DNA of 64,000 nt. It comes from Oscillospiraceae bacterium (GTDB lineage: Bacteria; Bacillota; Clostridia; Oscillospirales; Ruminococcaceae). Every line of letters starts with the position of its first letter. The stretch's first letter is position 1. The DNA is taken from NCBI GenBank assembly GCA_022508895.1, contig JAFLUH010000002.1, forward strand, positions 1-64,000, given 5' to 3'. Under the pieces are notes generated by a model that was not told the DNA's origin, did no database searches, and worked only from the letters and a program-made list of their open reading frames with translations. The translations under genes and the position numbers were made by a program. This document shows positions 20,045 through 28,726 of this stretch, piece after piece.

Positions 20045-21559
20045 ATGAGCAACCAAAAGGACAATGTAATAATGCAGCAAACCGAGCTGCTGAAAAACAC
20101 GACCGAAATGACTGAATATCTCGATATCCTGAAAACGCTTCGGTCGGAATATCTTATCATACTCGGAGTGAAGGACTCGCCGGGCAAAAGAATGCTTCCG
20201 TCTATGCTGCAGCAAATTCGTGAGCTCGGTTTTTCAAAGTTCGATAACAGCTTATGGTATATGTATGCAGGGATCATATACAAGTCTGAGGTGCTGCTTG
20301 ATGAGTCAGGCATGGTACCTGAAATGCCTGTTTTTTATGAAGGTGATATCGGCGGGTATCATATTGAAATAGGCAGCGAATCCTACTTGAAAGGGAATCG
20401 CAGTATAATTTCGATAGACGGGAACGACTATTCCACGGACGGGATAGGCGTGAATATTGTTGTCTATGACGTTTATAACAACCAGCTTGTTGATTCCATC
20501 GCTTATGATTCTCACAGCAACCCCGCCGGTATATTTAAAAGAGGAAAACGTGCGGCAGAATGTAAAAAAGTCAACACTGAAAGTGCTCTGATACAGATAC
20601 TCGGCAAATTGGAAGTTCTTACCCAAAAAATCGATTTAGAAAATTATAAAGCGGAGTATGTTCTCTGGAACAATGCCCGCATGGACGGCGAAACCACTTT
20701 GGACGCCAAAAAGCGCTTTTTCAGGTCTCTGCGGACGGCGGATCGGAATATGTTCATCTGGCAGAAAGCGACGACAATAATACTGGCAGAGTTTGGAAGA
20801 ATATGCAGGGAAAATAATATTGATTACTGGCTGGACTGCGGAACGCTTTTGGGAGCTGTACGTCACGGCGGTCCTATCCCGTGGGACGACGATATGGACA
20901 TAGGTATGCTGAGAAAGGACCTGCCTAAACTGGAAAAGGCCATTGCCGAAGCGGATACATTTATACGGCTGAACAAATTCTTTTCGATAATAGTTCCTTA
21001 TTATGCAATGAACGTTTACAGACTTCAGTTTAAAGATCCTTCTGCTGCTATGTTTGTTGACATTTTTATATATGACTACTGCGAAAGTGACAGCCTCGAA
21101 AGATGGCGCAAGCTCATAACGGACAGGGAAAGCTATTTTTCACAGTTGACTGAATTTGCACCTGTCGCCAAAGCTGAGCCGGGAAGGAGCATTGCTGAAT
21201 ATTTTGCCGTTACCGATCCGGATCATATCAGTGAGATCGCTTCGATCTCAAATAAGATATTGGAATCGTCTGAAACAGTCGAAAACGGTGATTACATAAT
21301 ATGGGGATTTGATAACTGCCCTTATGTAGAAAATAAAAAGCCTATTTACAGAACATCTGACATCTTTCCGCTGAAGGAACTGGAATTTAACGGTAAGCCG
21401 TATAAGGTTCCGAATCAATATGAAAAATATTTATATAAGTTTTATGGAGATATATATACTTTGCCCGACGACCTGCTGACACATATGCATGTTGATGTAT
21501 CACAGGAAGTGATAGATAAGTGCACTGAGATAATAGAGCAATATTCCGATAAGCTTTGA
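20045..21559 (+). CDS. ILEI/FAM3-like domain + LicD family phospho(no)transferase, copy 1
   Basis: N-term GIGVNIVVYDVYNNQLVDSIAYDSHSNP; LicD core ENNIDYWLDCGTLLGAVRHGGPIPWDDDMDIGMLRKD. Confidence 0.88.
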   Translation: MSNQKDNVIMQQTELLKNTTEMTEYLDILKTLRSEYLIILGVKDSPGKRMLPSMLQQIRELGFSKFDNSLWYMYAGIIYKSEVLLDESGMVPEMPVFYEGDIGGYHIEIGSESYLKGNRSIISIDGNDYSTDGIGVNIVVYDVYNNQLVDSIAYDSHSNPAGIFKRGKRAAECKKVNTESALIQILGKLEVLTQKIDLENYKAEYVLWNNARMDGETTLDAKKRFFRSLRTADRNMFIWQKATTIILAEFGRICRENNIDYWLDCGTLLGAVRHGGPIPWDDDMDIGMLRKDLPKLEKAIAEADTFIRLNKFFSIIVPYYAMNVYRLQFKDPSAAMFVDIFIYDYCESDSLERWRKLITDRESYFSQLTEFAPVAKAEPGRSIAEYFAVTDPDHISEIASISNKILESSETVENGDYIIWGFDNCPYVENKKPIYRTSDIFPLKELEFNGKPYKVPNQYEKYLYKFYGDIYTLPDDLLTHMHVDVSQEVIDKCTEIIEQYSDKL

Positions 21560-21612
21560 TAAGCACTTGATATTTACGGCTGACCGCTACAAAAATAAAG
21601 GAGAATACGAAC

Positions 21613-23130
21613 ATGAGCAACCAAAAGAACAGCGCAATAATGCAGCAAACTGAACTGCTGAGAAACACTACCGAAATGATCGAATATCTCGATATTCTGA
21701 AAACACTCAGATCGGAATATCTTATCATACTCGGCGTGAAGGACACACCCGGCAGAAAAATGTTCCCGTCTATGATACGTCAAATTCGTGAGCTGGGATT
21801 TTCAAGGTTTGACAATCAGATGTGGTATATGTATGGCGGTATTATATACAAGTCTGAGGTCCTTCTTGATGAGTCAGGCATGGTGCCTGAAATGTCGGTT
21901 TGCCGCGAATGTGATATTGATGGGCACCGCATTGAAATAGTCAGCGAATCTTACATGAAAGGAAATCGCAGTATAATTTCAATAGACGGGAACAACTATT
22001 CCGCTGACGGTATAGGCGTGAATATCGTTGTTTATGACCTTGACAACAACGAGCTTGTCGATTCCGTTTCCTATGACACTCACCGCACGTTCTTCGGAAT
22101 GTTTACAAGAGGAGAGCGTACTGTGGAATGTAAAAAAATCGACACTGAAAATGCCTTGGTTCAGGTGCTTGGCAAATTGGACGCTCTGTCCCAAAAAATC
22201 GATCTGAATAATTACAAAACGAATTATGTCCTTTGGAATAATGCCCGCATTGATAGCGAGACCTCTTTGGACGCCAGAAAGCGCTTCTTCGGTTCTCTGC
22301 AGACAGAGGATCAAAAGATGGCTGTCTGGCAGAAATCAATGACGATACTGTTGGCTGAATTGGCAAGAATATGCGATGAAAATAATATTGATTACTGGCT
22401 GGATTGCGGAACACTTTTGGGAGCGGTTCGTCACAAAGGCTTTATCCCTTGGGACGACGATATGGATATAAGCATGATGAGAAAGGACCTGCCCAGACTG
22501 GAAAAAGCAATTGCCGAAGCGGATACATTTATACGGCTGAATAGCTTCTTTTCGATACGACCGGCTCCTCATGCAGCTACCCTGCATAAAGTTCAATTTA
22601 AAGATCCTCTTGCCGATCCGTTTGTTGATATTTTTTTCTTTGATTATTGTGAAAATGACAGCATCGAACGCTGGCATAAATACATGAAAGACAGGGAAAA
22701 TTATTCATCACAAGTGGCTAAATATGAGCCTATTCCCAATAATGACCCGGGAAAGAGCCGCTCTTTTTGGTACGCTGTTACCGATCAGGATCACATAAAT
22801 GAGCTTACTTCAATTTCAAATAAAATGTTGAGTTCCTCCGAAACGATAGAAAACGGAGAATATATAATTGTAGGATTTGACAAGTACCCTTATTCAAAGG
22901 ACAGAAAACGTATTTACAGGGTATCTGATGTCTTTCCGCTGAAGGAATTGGAATTCGGCGGAAGGCTGTATAAGGTCCCGAATAATTATGAAAGATATTT
23001 GGATGTATTTTTCGGAGAAGATATATATACTTTGCCCAACGATATGATAATTCATCAGCATTTTGAAATATCCCAGGAAATGGTGGATAAGTGTACTGAA
23101 CTAATAGAAAAATACTCCGACAAGCACTGA
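21613..23130 (+). CDS. ILEI/FAM3-like domain + LicD family phospho(no)transferase, copy 2
   Basis: N-term GIGVNIVVYDLDNNELVDSVSYDTHRT; ENNIDYWLDCGTLLGAVRHKGFIPWDDDMDISMMRKD; near-identical N-term to the 20045 gene. Confidence 0.88.
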   Translation: MSNQKNSAIMQQTELLRNTTEMIEYLDILKTLRSEYLIILGVKDTPGRKMFPSMIRQIRELGFSRFDNQMWYMYGGIIYKSEVLLDESGMVPEMSVCRECDIDGHRIEIVSESYMKGNRSIISIDGNNYSADGIGVNIVVYDLDNNELVDSVSYDTHRTFFGMFTRGERTVECKKIDTENALVQVLGKLDALSQKIDLNNYKTNYVLWNNARIDSETSLDARKRFFGSLQTEDQKMAVWQKSMTILLAELARICDENNIDYWLDCGTLLGAVRHKGFIPWDDDMDISMMRKDLPRLEKAIAEADTFIRLNSFFSIRPAPHAATLHKVQFKDPLADPFVDIFFFDYCENDSIERWHKYMKDRENYSSQVAKYEPIPNNDPGKSRSFWYAVTDQDHINELTSISNKMLSSSETIENGEYIIVGFDKYPYSKDRKRIYRVSDVFPLKELEFGGRLYKVPNNYERYLDVFFGEDIYTLPNDMIIHQHFEISQEMVDKCTELIEKYSDKH

Positions 23131-23170
23131 TAAGCGAGCAGCACCGACCGTCTGCTCCCCAATACATAAC

Positions 23171-23210
23171 AACAGCCGAGATCCGCAAGCGACCTCGGCT
23201 GTTATTTTAT
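23171..23210. terminator. Terminator hairpin between converging operons, possibly bidirectional
   Basis: AACAGCCGAG...CTCGGCTGTT followed by ATTTTATT, between stops at 23130 (+) and 23228 (-). Confidence 0.7.
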
Positions 23211-23227
23211 TAAGTCTTAAAATGAGC

Positions 23228-25546
23228 TTAAACCTTTACCGTCCTCGTAAACCTCTCAACCAGATCGTACCCGTCCCAAACCAGATCAAAATCCATCGTA
23301 TGTCCAATCGGCACAACACGGTCCACACCCTTGATGCCCGACCTGAGCAGCGGCTCCACTATCGCTTTATCCCCAAGCAAGCCTATAGTCTGACAATGAG
23401 TATCATTGCAGAAATCCCGTACCGCCATAATATCATCGCAGTCATATTCATAGAAATATCCGGAATTTCCCCTATGCTCCATAAGCTCATGGGGCAGCTC
23501 TGACACCTGAACTCTCACAAGCCGGTTGTCGCCCCCGTGTACGCATTTCATGCCGCATATCCCGCAGGCAGCCGCAGTATATTCCGTGGCAAGCTTATCC
23601 ACTCCCTGTATCGGCTGAAACAGGTATCTTTCCTTTACCGGTGCGGACAGACTATCCCAGAATATCTCCTTTGCTTCCTCTTTTGCGCCGCCTGTCCATA
23701 CCACCGCACGGGGACTTGAGCAGGCATTCTGATCGGATAAATAGGTATCGTTGTAAAAATCGGCTGCAATGCGTGCTGCCGCCTTGCCGTCATCGCTCAC
23801 TGCACGCATATACTCGTCGGAATCTATCACCGCCAGCGAGTAGCGGTCAGCAAATGTTATCTCTGTCGCTCTTGGCGGCAGCGGTGATTTGCGCAGCTCC
23901 GCAACGGTATCGTCGCCGCCCCAGATAACACGCACATCGCACATAGCCGACAGCATATCGTTGATCTCCCTATCACGCTCATACCGCAGCAATACGATAT
24001 ACGGCTTCATATCGGGGTGCTTTTCAAGTGCTGCACAGATAGCCCCGTTGATTATCCTCACCTGCGGGAACTCCCTTGAGGTTACTCTCACCGCATTTGC
24101 GTTGCCGCAGAGCAGCCCCGCAAAAAGCGAATACGCATAGTTCACCGGCACATTCGAGGGCGCAACATGAAAAGCCGCCCCACGTCCCACACGCAGCTCA
24201 CCGTCCGGCACGAACCTCTTCTTCATAGCCAAAACCGAGGATTTCCTCAGCCAGAAGCCCAGAGTTGCCACATCGGGAAACGCCTTTGCCTCAGCACTTT
24301 GCATAAGCTCCTTCGACAGATCGTTCAGAAAGTCGATTATATCGTCGCCGAAAGGCATTTTAGGCGCAGCCTTGGGAATATTCAGCAGCGTCTCCCTGTT
24401 TCCGATAAGATAGGTGATCTTATCCGATGCCGAAGCTTCGGTATCGCCTTTATTTACGGCACGCTCAGCCGCAAAGGTATCGCTGCAGCCCCGCAGCTCC
24501 GCATTTTTGAGCCGTCCCAGTATCCTGAAATACTTGCCCTTCCGTCCGCAGGGGCAGTCGTCCTCGCCCAGTATCACGCCCTCGTCCTCGGTGAGCAGAC
24601 AATGTCCGGGATAGGATTCGGGAATGGTCGATACTACCTGAAGTATACCCCTTTCCCCTATCTCGCACTCGGAAAAATCCTCCGGTCTTCTTGCGATAAC
24701 GTCGGAAAAAACGCTTGCGTGCAGATGCCCCTGCTCGCACTCCATATAAATGCAGCCGGTCTGCTCCACCATACCGTAGTAATCATGGATATGCTCCAGT
24801 CCGCACACGTCCTTCAATGCCCTGCGAAACTCCTCGGGACTTACCGCTTCGCCGGCAAGCTTTTTCCAGCCGCCGCCGTGTATCAGTATCCCGTGGGACA
24901 GGTCAAAGCTCATGCCCTCGCCCTTTAAGCGCAGCAGCTCCTTGTAAAAATACTGCCACACCATAAAGGTAAAGCCGAAAAGGAGTATCCTCTGTCCCTT
25001 ATTCTGCTCCAAAAAAGCCTGCAAGCCCGACCTGTCAAGCTGCATATCGTCGTTCAGCGCATATATCTTCTTTGCGCCGAAAATCGAAAAGCCCAGTATA
25101 CCTGCGCCTCTTGCCGAAAACATATTGCGGTCCTTCACCACCGAGGGGCAGTCCAGTATTATCATGGGCATTCTGGCTGAGCCTGTGAAGTCGTTCACTA
25201 TCTTGACCATAGCCTTTTGCTGGTTGGAGGAGGTGGTGCGGTCAAGGTAAATTTTTGACACCTTCTGCCCCGACGTCCCCGAGGAGGTCATGGTCTTCAC
25301 TATTCCGTCCTCGGAAACGCTTTTCAGCGACAGCTCCTTGAAAAGCCTGACAGGGAGAAAGGGGATATCCCTGTATGAGCTTACCTTTTGTCCGTCGTAT
25401 GAAACGGCGTTTAAAATGCGAGCATATTCGGGGCAATTTTTTCTGTGATGCTCGGTAAGCTCCGCCAGTCTTTCGGTGAGCAGCCTTTCCTTTTCCGCCT
25501 TTTCAAGGGAATAAGGCGAAATATTCAGCAATTCCTCAAAGCTCAC
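23228..25546 (-). CDS. LuxE-type acyl-protein synthetase fused to LuxC-type acyl reductase
   Basis: N-term IPFLPVRLFKELSLKS...TMTSSGTSGQKVSKIYLD (LuxE); C-term RGAAFHVAPSNVPVNYAYSLFAGLLCGNANAVRV...IADFYNDTYLSDQNACSSPRAVVWTG (LuxC). Confidence 0.88.
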   Translation of the reverse strand: MSFEELLNISPYSLEKAEKERLLTERLAELTEHHRKNCPEYARILNAVSYDGQKVSSYRDIPFLPVRLFKELSLKSVSEDGIVKTMTSSGTSGQKVSKIYLDRTTSSNQQKAMVKIVNDFTGSARMPMIILDCPSVVKDRNMFSARGAGILGFSIFGAKKIYALNDDMQLDRSGLQAFLEQNKGQRILLFGFTFMVWQYFYKELLRLKGEGMSFDLSHGILIHGGGWKKLAGEAVSPEEFRRALKDVCGLEHIHDYYGMVEQTGCIYMECEQGHLHASVFSDVIARRPEDFSECEIGERGILQVVSTIPESYPGHCLLTEDEGVILGEDDCPCGRKGKYFRILGRLKNAELRGCSDTFAAERAVNKGDTEASASDKITYLIGNRETLLNIPKAAPKMPFGDDIIDFLNDLSKELMQSAEAKAFPDVATLGFWLRKSSVLAMKKRFVPDGELRVGRGAAFHVAPSNVPVNYAYSLFAGLLCGNANAVRVTSREFPQVRIINGAICAALEKHPDMKPYIVLLRYERDREINDMLSAMCDVRVIWGGDDTVAELRKSPLPPRATEITFADRYSLAVIDSDEYMRAVSDDGKAAARIAADFYNDTYLSDQNACSSPRAVVWTGGAKEEAKEIFWDSLSAPVKERYLFQPIQGVDKLATEYTAAACGICGMKCVHGGDNRLVRVQVSELPHELMEHRGNSGYFYEYDCDDIMAVRDFCNDTHCQTIGLLGDKAIVEPLLRSGIKGVDRVVPIGHTMDFDLVWDGYDLVERFTRTVKV

Positions 25547-25548
25547 AT

Positions 25549-26241
25549 CTACACCCCCAATTTTTCCATGATAAGCTCCGCCACTTTTTCGCAGTGCTTA
25601 TTGATAAAGAAATGTCCGCCCGTATATTCCGCAAGCTCGCAGCAGCCTGTAAAATGCCTTTTCCACAGCTCCATTTCCTCTCTTGGGATATCCTCCGGCG
25701 AATAAAGAAGCAGTGCGGGAATATCCGTTGTAAAATCAATGCCTTCAAAATCATATCTGCCGATCATCAGGTAGTCCGCCTTAAAAAGCGGCAGATAAAT
25801 ACGCCAGAAGGTCTCGCTGTCCACAAGCTGCTCAGGTATCCCACCGAAGCGAATGGTTACTTCCCGTGTATATTCGTCCAATTTGTCGGGATCGCACCGT
25901 GTCAGATTGACCACCAGCTTAGGCTGATGCGAAGCCATAAAAATATATTTGGGAGCGGGCAGCTCTTTGGTTTTTGTCACATACCGCAAAACCTCCAGCG
26001 CCGCAACACACCCCATGCTGTACCCCAGCAGCGCATATTCTCCGCCGCTGTATTTTTCCCGCATCTGCGCATACAGATCCCGTGATAGCTCCTGATATGT
26101 CTCGCAGAACTTTTCCTTGCGCCTTGTGCCATGACCGGGGTACTCCAGCTTTACAAGCTCTGTTTTCCCTTCAAGGGCTTTCCCAAGCTCATTAAAAAAT
26201 GCAGCCGTTCCGCCTGCATAGGTAAAGCAAAAAAGCTGCAT
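25549..26241 (-). CDS. Type II thioesterase (GrsT/SrfAD-like alpha/beta hydrolase)
   Basis: LFCFTYAGGTAAFF; EYPGHGTRRKE; YALLGYSMGCVAALEV; GGHFFI. Confidence 0.87.
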   Translation of the reverse strand: MQLFCFTYAGGTAAFFNELGKALEGKTELVKLEYPGHGTRRKEKFCETYQELSRDLYAQMREKYSGGEYALLGYSMGCVAALEVLRYVTKTKELPAPKYIFMASHQPKLVVNLTRCDPDKLDEYTREVTIRFGGIPEQLVDSETFWRIYLPLFKADYLMIGRYDFEGIDFTTDIPALLLYSPEDIPREEMELWKRHFTGCCELAEYTGGHFFINKHCEKVAELIMEKLGV

Positions 26242-26252
26242 AACTGCCTCCG

Positions 26253-27668
26253 TTACCGATAGTATTTTTCCAGTTCCTTGTATAACGTTTTTCCCGAATC
26301 GTTTTTAGGTATCTCGCTTACCACCACCGTCTTGAACGCCGCCGGATTAAGCCCCGTTTTAGCCGCAGCAAAGCTCTTTACCTCTTCGGCGATTTCCCCG
26401 TCCGTAACAAAAATATACATATGGTCGTCCACCCCTGCGCTGGCGCAGTCTATGTTGTCAAACCGTGCTTTTATCAGTCGGTCTATCTCGTCAAGATTCA
26501 CCCGATTGCCGTATATCTTCAGAAATCTCTTTTTCCTGCCCACGATATAGTAATATCCGTCCTCGTCGAACTGCGCCATATCGCCGGTCTGCAGCACGCC
26601 GCCCCGTTCGTCTCCCTTTATCAGGTCCTCGCCCCGTTCCGCATAGCCCGGGGTGACGTTATCTCCCTCGTAAACCAGCTCTCCGGTCACATGAGGTTCC
26701 GTAATATCCTGCCCGTCAGCGTCTGTCAGGCGGAATTTCCCGCCCGGGATAGCAATGCCCATTGACCCGCACTTTTCGATGGCTTTTTCCGCCGGAAGAT
26801 ACCCCATTCTGGCGGTAGCCTCGCACTGCCCGTACATGACGATGAACTTGGTCCCTTTCTCACAGGCATACTCGGCGAACTTCCTGTGCAGCTCAGGTGT
26901 CAGCTTTCCCCCTGCCTGAGTGGAATACCTGAGAGAGGGCAGCTCCATGCGGAAAAATCTCAGCCGCTCCAGCATTTCATAGGTGTAGGGGACCCCGCCG
27001 AAGGAGGTCGCCTCCTGCTCCTTGAAAAAGCTCCAGAACTCCTTCTGCATAAGCCCCTTATCGGTTAGAAGCAGCGTTGCCCCCACCAGAAGATGACTGT
27101 TTATGACGGACAGTCCGTAGGTGTAATTCATGGGCAGCGTGGAAATGGGGCGTTCCGTCTCGTTCAGCTCCAAATATTCCGCAATCGACCTTGCGTTTGA
27201 AAGCACGTTTTTATAGCTTTGACGGACGAACTTGGGACTGCCGGTGGAGCCGGAGGTGGTGAGCAGCAGCGCCAAATCGTCATGCAGGGGATACTCCCTG
27301 TTATATGCGGTTTTGAGCAGGGTGTAGTCGTAACATCCGTAAACAGGCTGCCACGGGAACATATCCGCCTGCTCAGCGGGCAGCCAGACAAATTTCGGCG
27401 CATAAGTCTCCAGCAGATTTGTCAGCAGCTCTTTTTCCAGATTTGCGCTGAGCAGCATGGGGACTATGCCGCTGTTCATAAATGAAACATACCCCGCAAC
27501 CGAGCCGATGGTGTTTTTGCAGAGTGAGGCAACAAGACATCTGCCGCCCGCTGCCTCTGCAAGCTCCCTACCCGTCCGATAAAGCTCACCGTAGGTCGCC
27601 GAAGTCCCAAGCTCGTCTGTGATTGCGGTATTATTCTCATATCTGAGCAGATCCCACATTTTATTCAT
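26253..27668 (-). CDS. AMP-binding acyl ligase / adenylation enzyme
   Basis: LALLLTTSGSTGSPKFVRQSYKNVL; MYGQCEATARMGYLP; GVLQTGDMAQFDEDGYYYIVGRKKRFLKIYGNRVNLDEID; NDSGKTLYKEL. Confidence 0.9.
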   Translation of the reverse strand: MNKMWDLLRYENNTAITDELGTSATYGELYRTGRELAEAAGGRCLVASLCKNTIGSVAGYVSFMNSGIVPMLLSANLEKELLTNLLETYAPKFVWLPAEQADMFPWQPVYGCYDYTLLKTAYNREYPLHDDLALLLTTSGSTGSPKFVRQSYKNVLSNARSIAEYLELNETERPISTLPMNYTYGLSVINSHLLVGATLLLTDKGLMQKEFWSFFKEQEATSFGGVPYTYEMLERLRFFRMELPSLRYSTQAGGKLTPELHRKFAEYACEKGTKFIVMYGQCEATARMGYLPAEKAIEKCGSMGIAIPGGKFRLTDADGQDITEPHVTGELVYEGDNVTPGYAERGEDLIKGDERGGVLQTGDMAQFDEDGYYYIVGRKKRFLKIYGNRVNLDEIDRLIKARFDNIDCASAGVDDHMYIFVTDGEIAEEVKSFAAAKTGLNPAAFKTVVVSEIPKNDSGKTLYKELEKYYR

Positions 27669-28726
27669 TCAAAATCTTCCTGTACTATGAGAGTGTCCTT
27701 TTCCACCTTATGGGCAACGGTTCTGCCGATAAATTTAGGCATATCCTCGGGAGGGAAGCCCGTACCGGGGCGCTTTGCGTCGATATCCCCCTCGGCGATG
27801 ACCTCGCCCGCCTCCATATCTCTTGTATATATAAGGCTTCTGCGCATATTTTTCCGCTGTTCCAGCTCCGATTCAAATACCACTCTCTCCTTGGAGCCCC
27901 GTGCCGTCCACACGTTATGGCATTGCCGTACCATAAGCTTCATCTCGTCAGGCTCCGTCGCCATCTGGTTGTCCAGTCCTATCTTGGTTTTGTCAGGGGT
28001 GAGGTGCTTTTCGATAAGGCAGGCGCCCAAGGCAATTGCCGCCGCCGCCATTTCAGTTCCTGCGGAGTGATCGGAAAATCCCACGGGATAATTCGGGAAC
28101 TTTTCCTGCAAGCCCACGATGTTCAGCAGATTTATCTCGGATATTTCGGGGGGATAGACGGAAATGCAGTGCAAAAGGCAGATATCGTGATTACCCGCTT
28201 TTTCGATGGTGTCCACCGCACGGCAAACCTCCTCCATGGTGCCCATGCCCGTGGAAAGAATGACAGGCGCACCCTTTCTTGCGATATAATCGAGAAAAGG
28301 ATAATTGTTCAGCTCCATTGAGGATATCTTGATAAAGGGAGCGTCAGCCTCGTCTGCAAGGAAGTCAACCTCCTCACGGGAATAGGGAGTGGAGGAAAAA
28401 TCAACGCCCGCATTTTTGCAGTATTCCGCAAGCTCAAGGAGCTGCTCCGACGACAGCGACCATCTTTTGATAAACCGTGCCGCAATGGGATTTGCCCTGC
28501 TGTAAGTGCGGGAATACAGCGATTCGTCAGACCAGGACTGAAACTTCACGCAGTTGCAGCCGCAGTCCGCCGCTGCGTCTATCATCTGCTTGGCGGTCTC
28601 CATGTTCCCGTAGTGGCTGGAATTTACCTCTGCGATCACATAGGGCTTCTGCTCCCTGCCTATCTTAACTGAATTTCTTAAAGTAAACGTGGGCATATTT
28701 AACTCCTTACTTTCCTTATTGATCAA
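27665..28726 (-). CDS. NeuB-family sialic acid synthase-like protein (PEP-aldose condensing) with SAF domain
   Basis: YVIAEVNSSHYGNMETAKQMIDAAADCGCNCVKFQSW; VDFSSTPYS; VILSTGMGTMEEV; LLHCISVYP; VGFSDHSAGTEMAAAAIALGACLIEKHLT; C-term SAF. Confidence 0.92.
   Translation of the reverse strand: MINKESKELNMPTFTLRNSVKIGREQKPYVIAEVNSSHYGNMETAKQMIDAAADCGCNCVKFQSWSDESLYSRTYSRANPIAARFIKRWSLSSEQLLELAEYCKNAGVDFSSTPYSREEVDFLADEADAPFIKISSMELNNYPFLDYIARKGAPVILSTGMGTMEEVCRAVDTIEKAGNHDICLLHCISVYPPEISEINLLNIVGLQEKFPNYPVGFSDHSAGTEMAAAAIALGACLIEKHLTPDKTKIGLDNQMATEPDEMKLMVRQCHNVWTARGSKERVVFESELEQRKNMRRSLIYTRDMEAGEVIAEGDIDAKRPGTGFPPEDMPKFIGRTVAHKVEKDTLIVQEDFE

Noticed and set aside
18782-20215. 477-aa minus-strand ORF opposite phosphonopyruvate decarboxylase
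   Set aside because: Fully antisense to a well-supported gene and without recognizable motifs. Same reasoning for 3765-4502, 13840-14397, 33418-34485 (+), 43191-43946, 50357-51181 (+), 52040-52981 (+), 53081-54106 (+), 55576-56367 and 57649-58455.
20045-23130. Phosphocholine decoration (lic1-type locus)
   Set aside because: LicD present, but no LicA choline kinase, LicB transporter or LicC seen; phosphonate enzymes give a better donor explanation.
24167-24928. 253-aa plus-strand ORF within the LuxE-LuxC region
   Set aside because: Antisense to a strongly supported fused CDS; no motifs.
23228-25546. Bioluminescence (lux) operon
   Set aside because: LuxE and LuxC domains are present but there is no luxA/luxB or luxD; the neighbours are glycan and carrier-protein genes.
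27665-28726. Complete sialic/legionaminic acid pathway
   Set aside because: Only the NeuB-type synthase is present; no NeuA/NeuC or Leg/Pse genes in the window.
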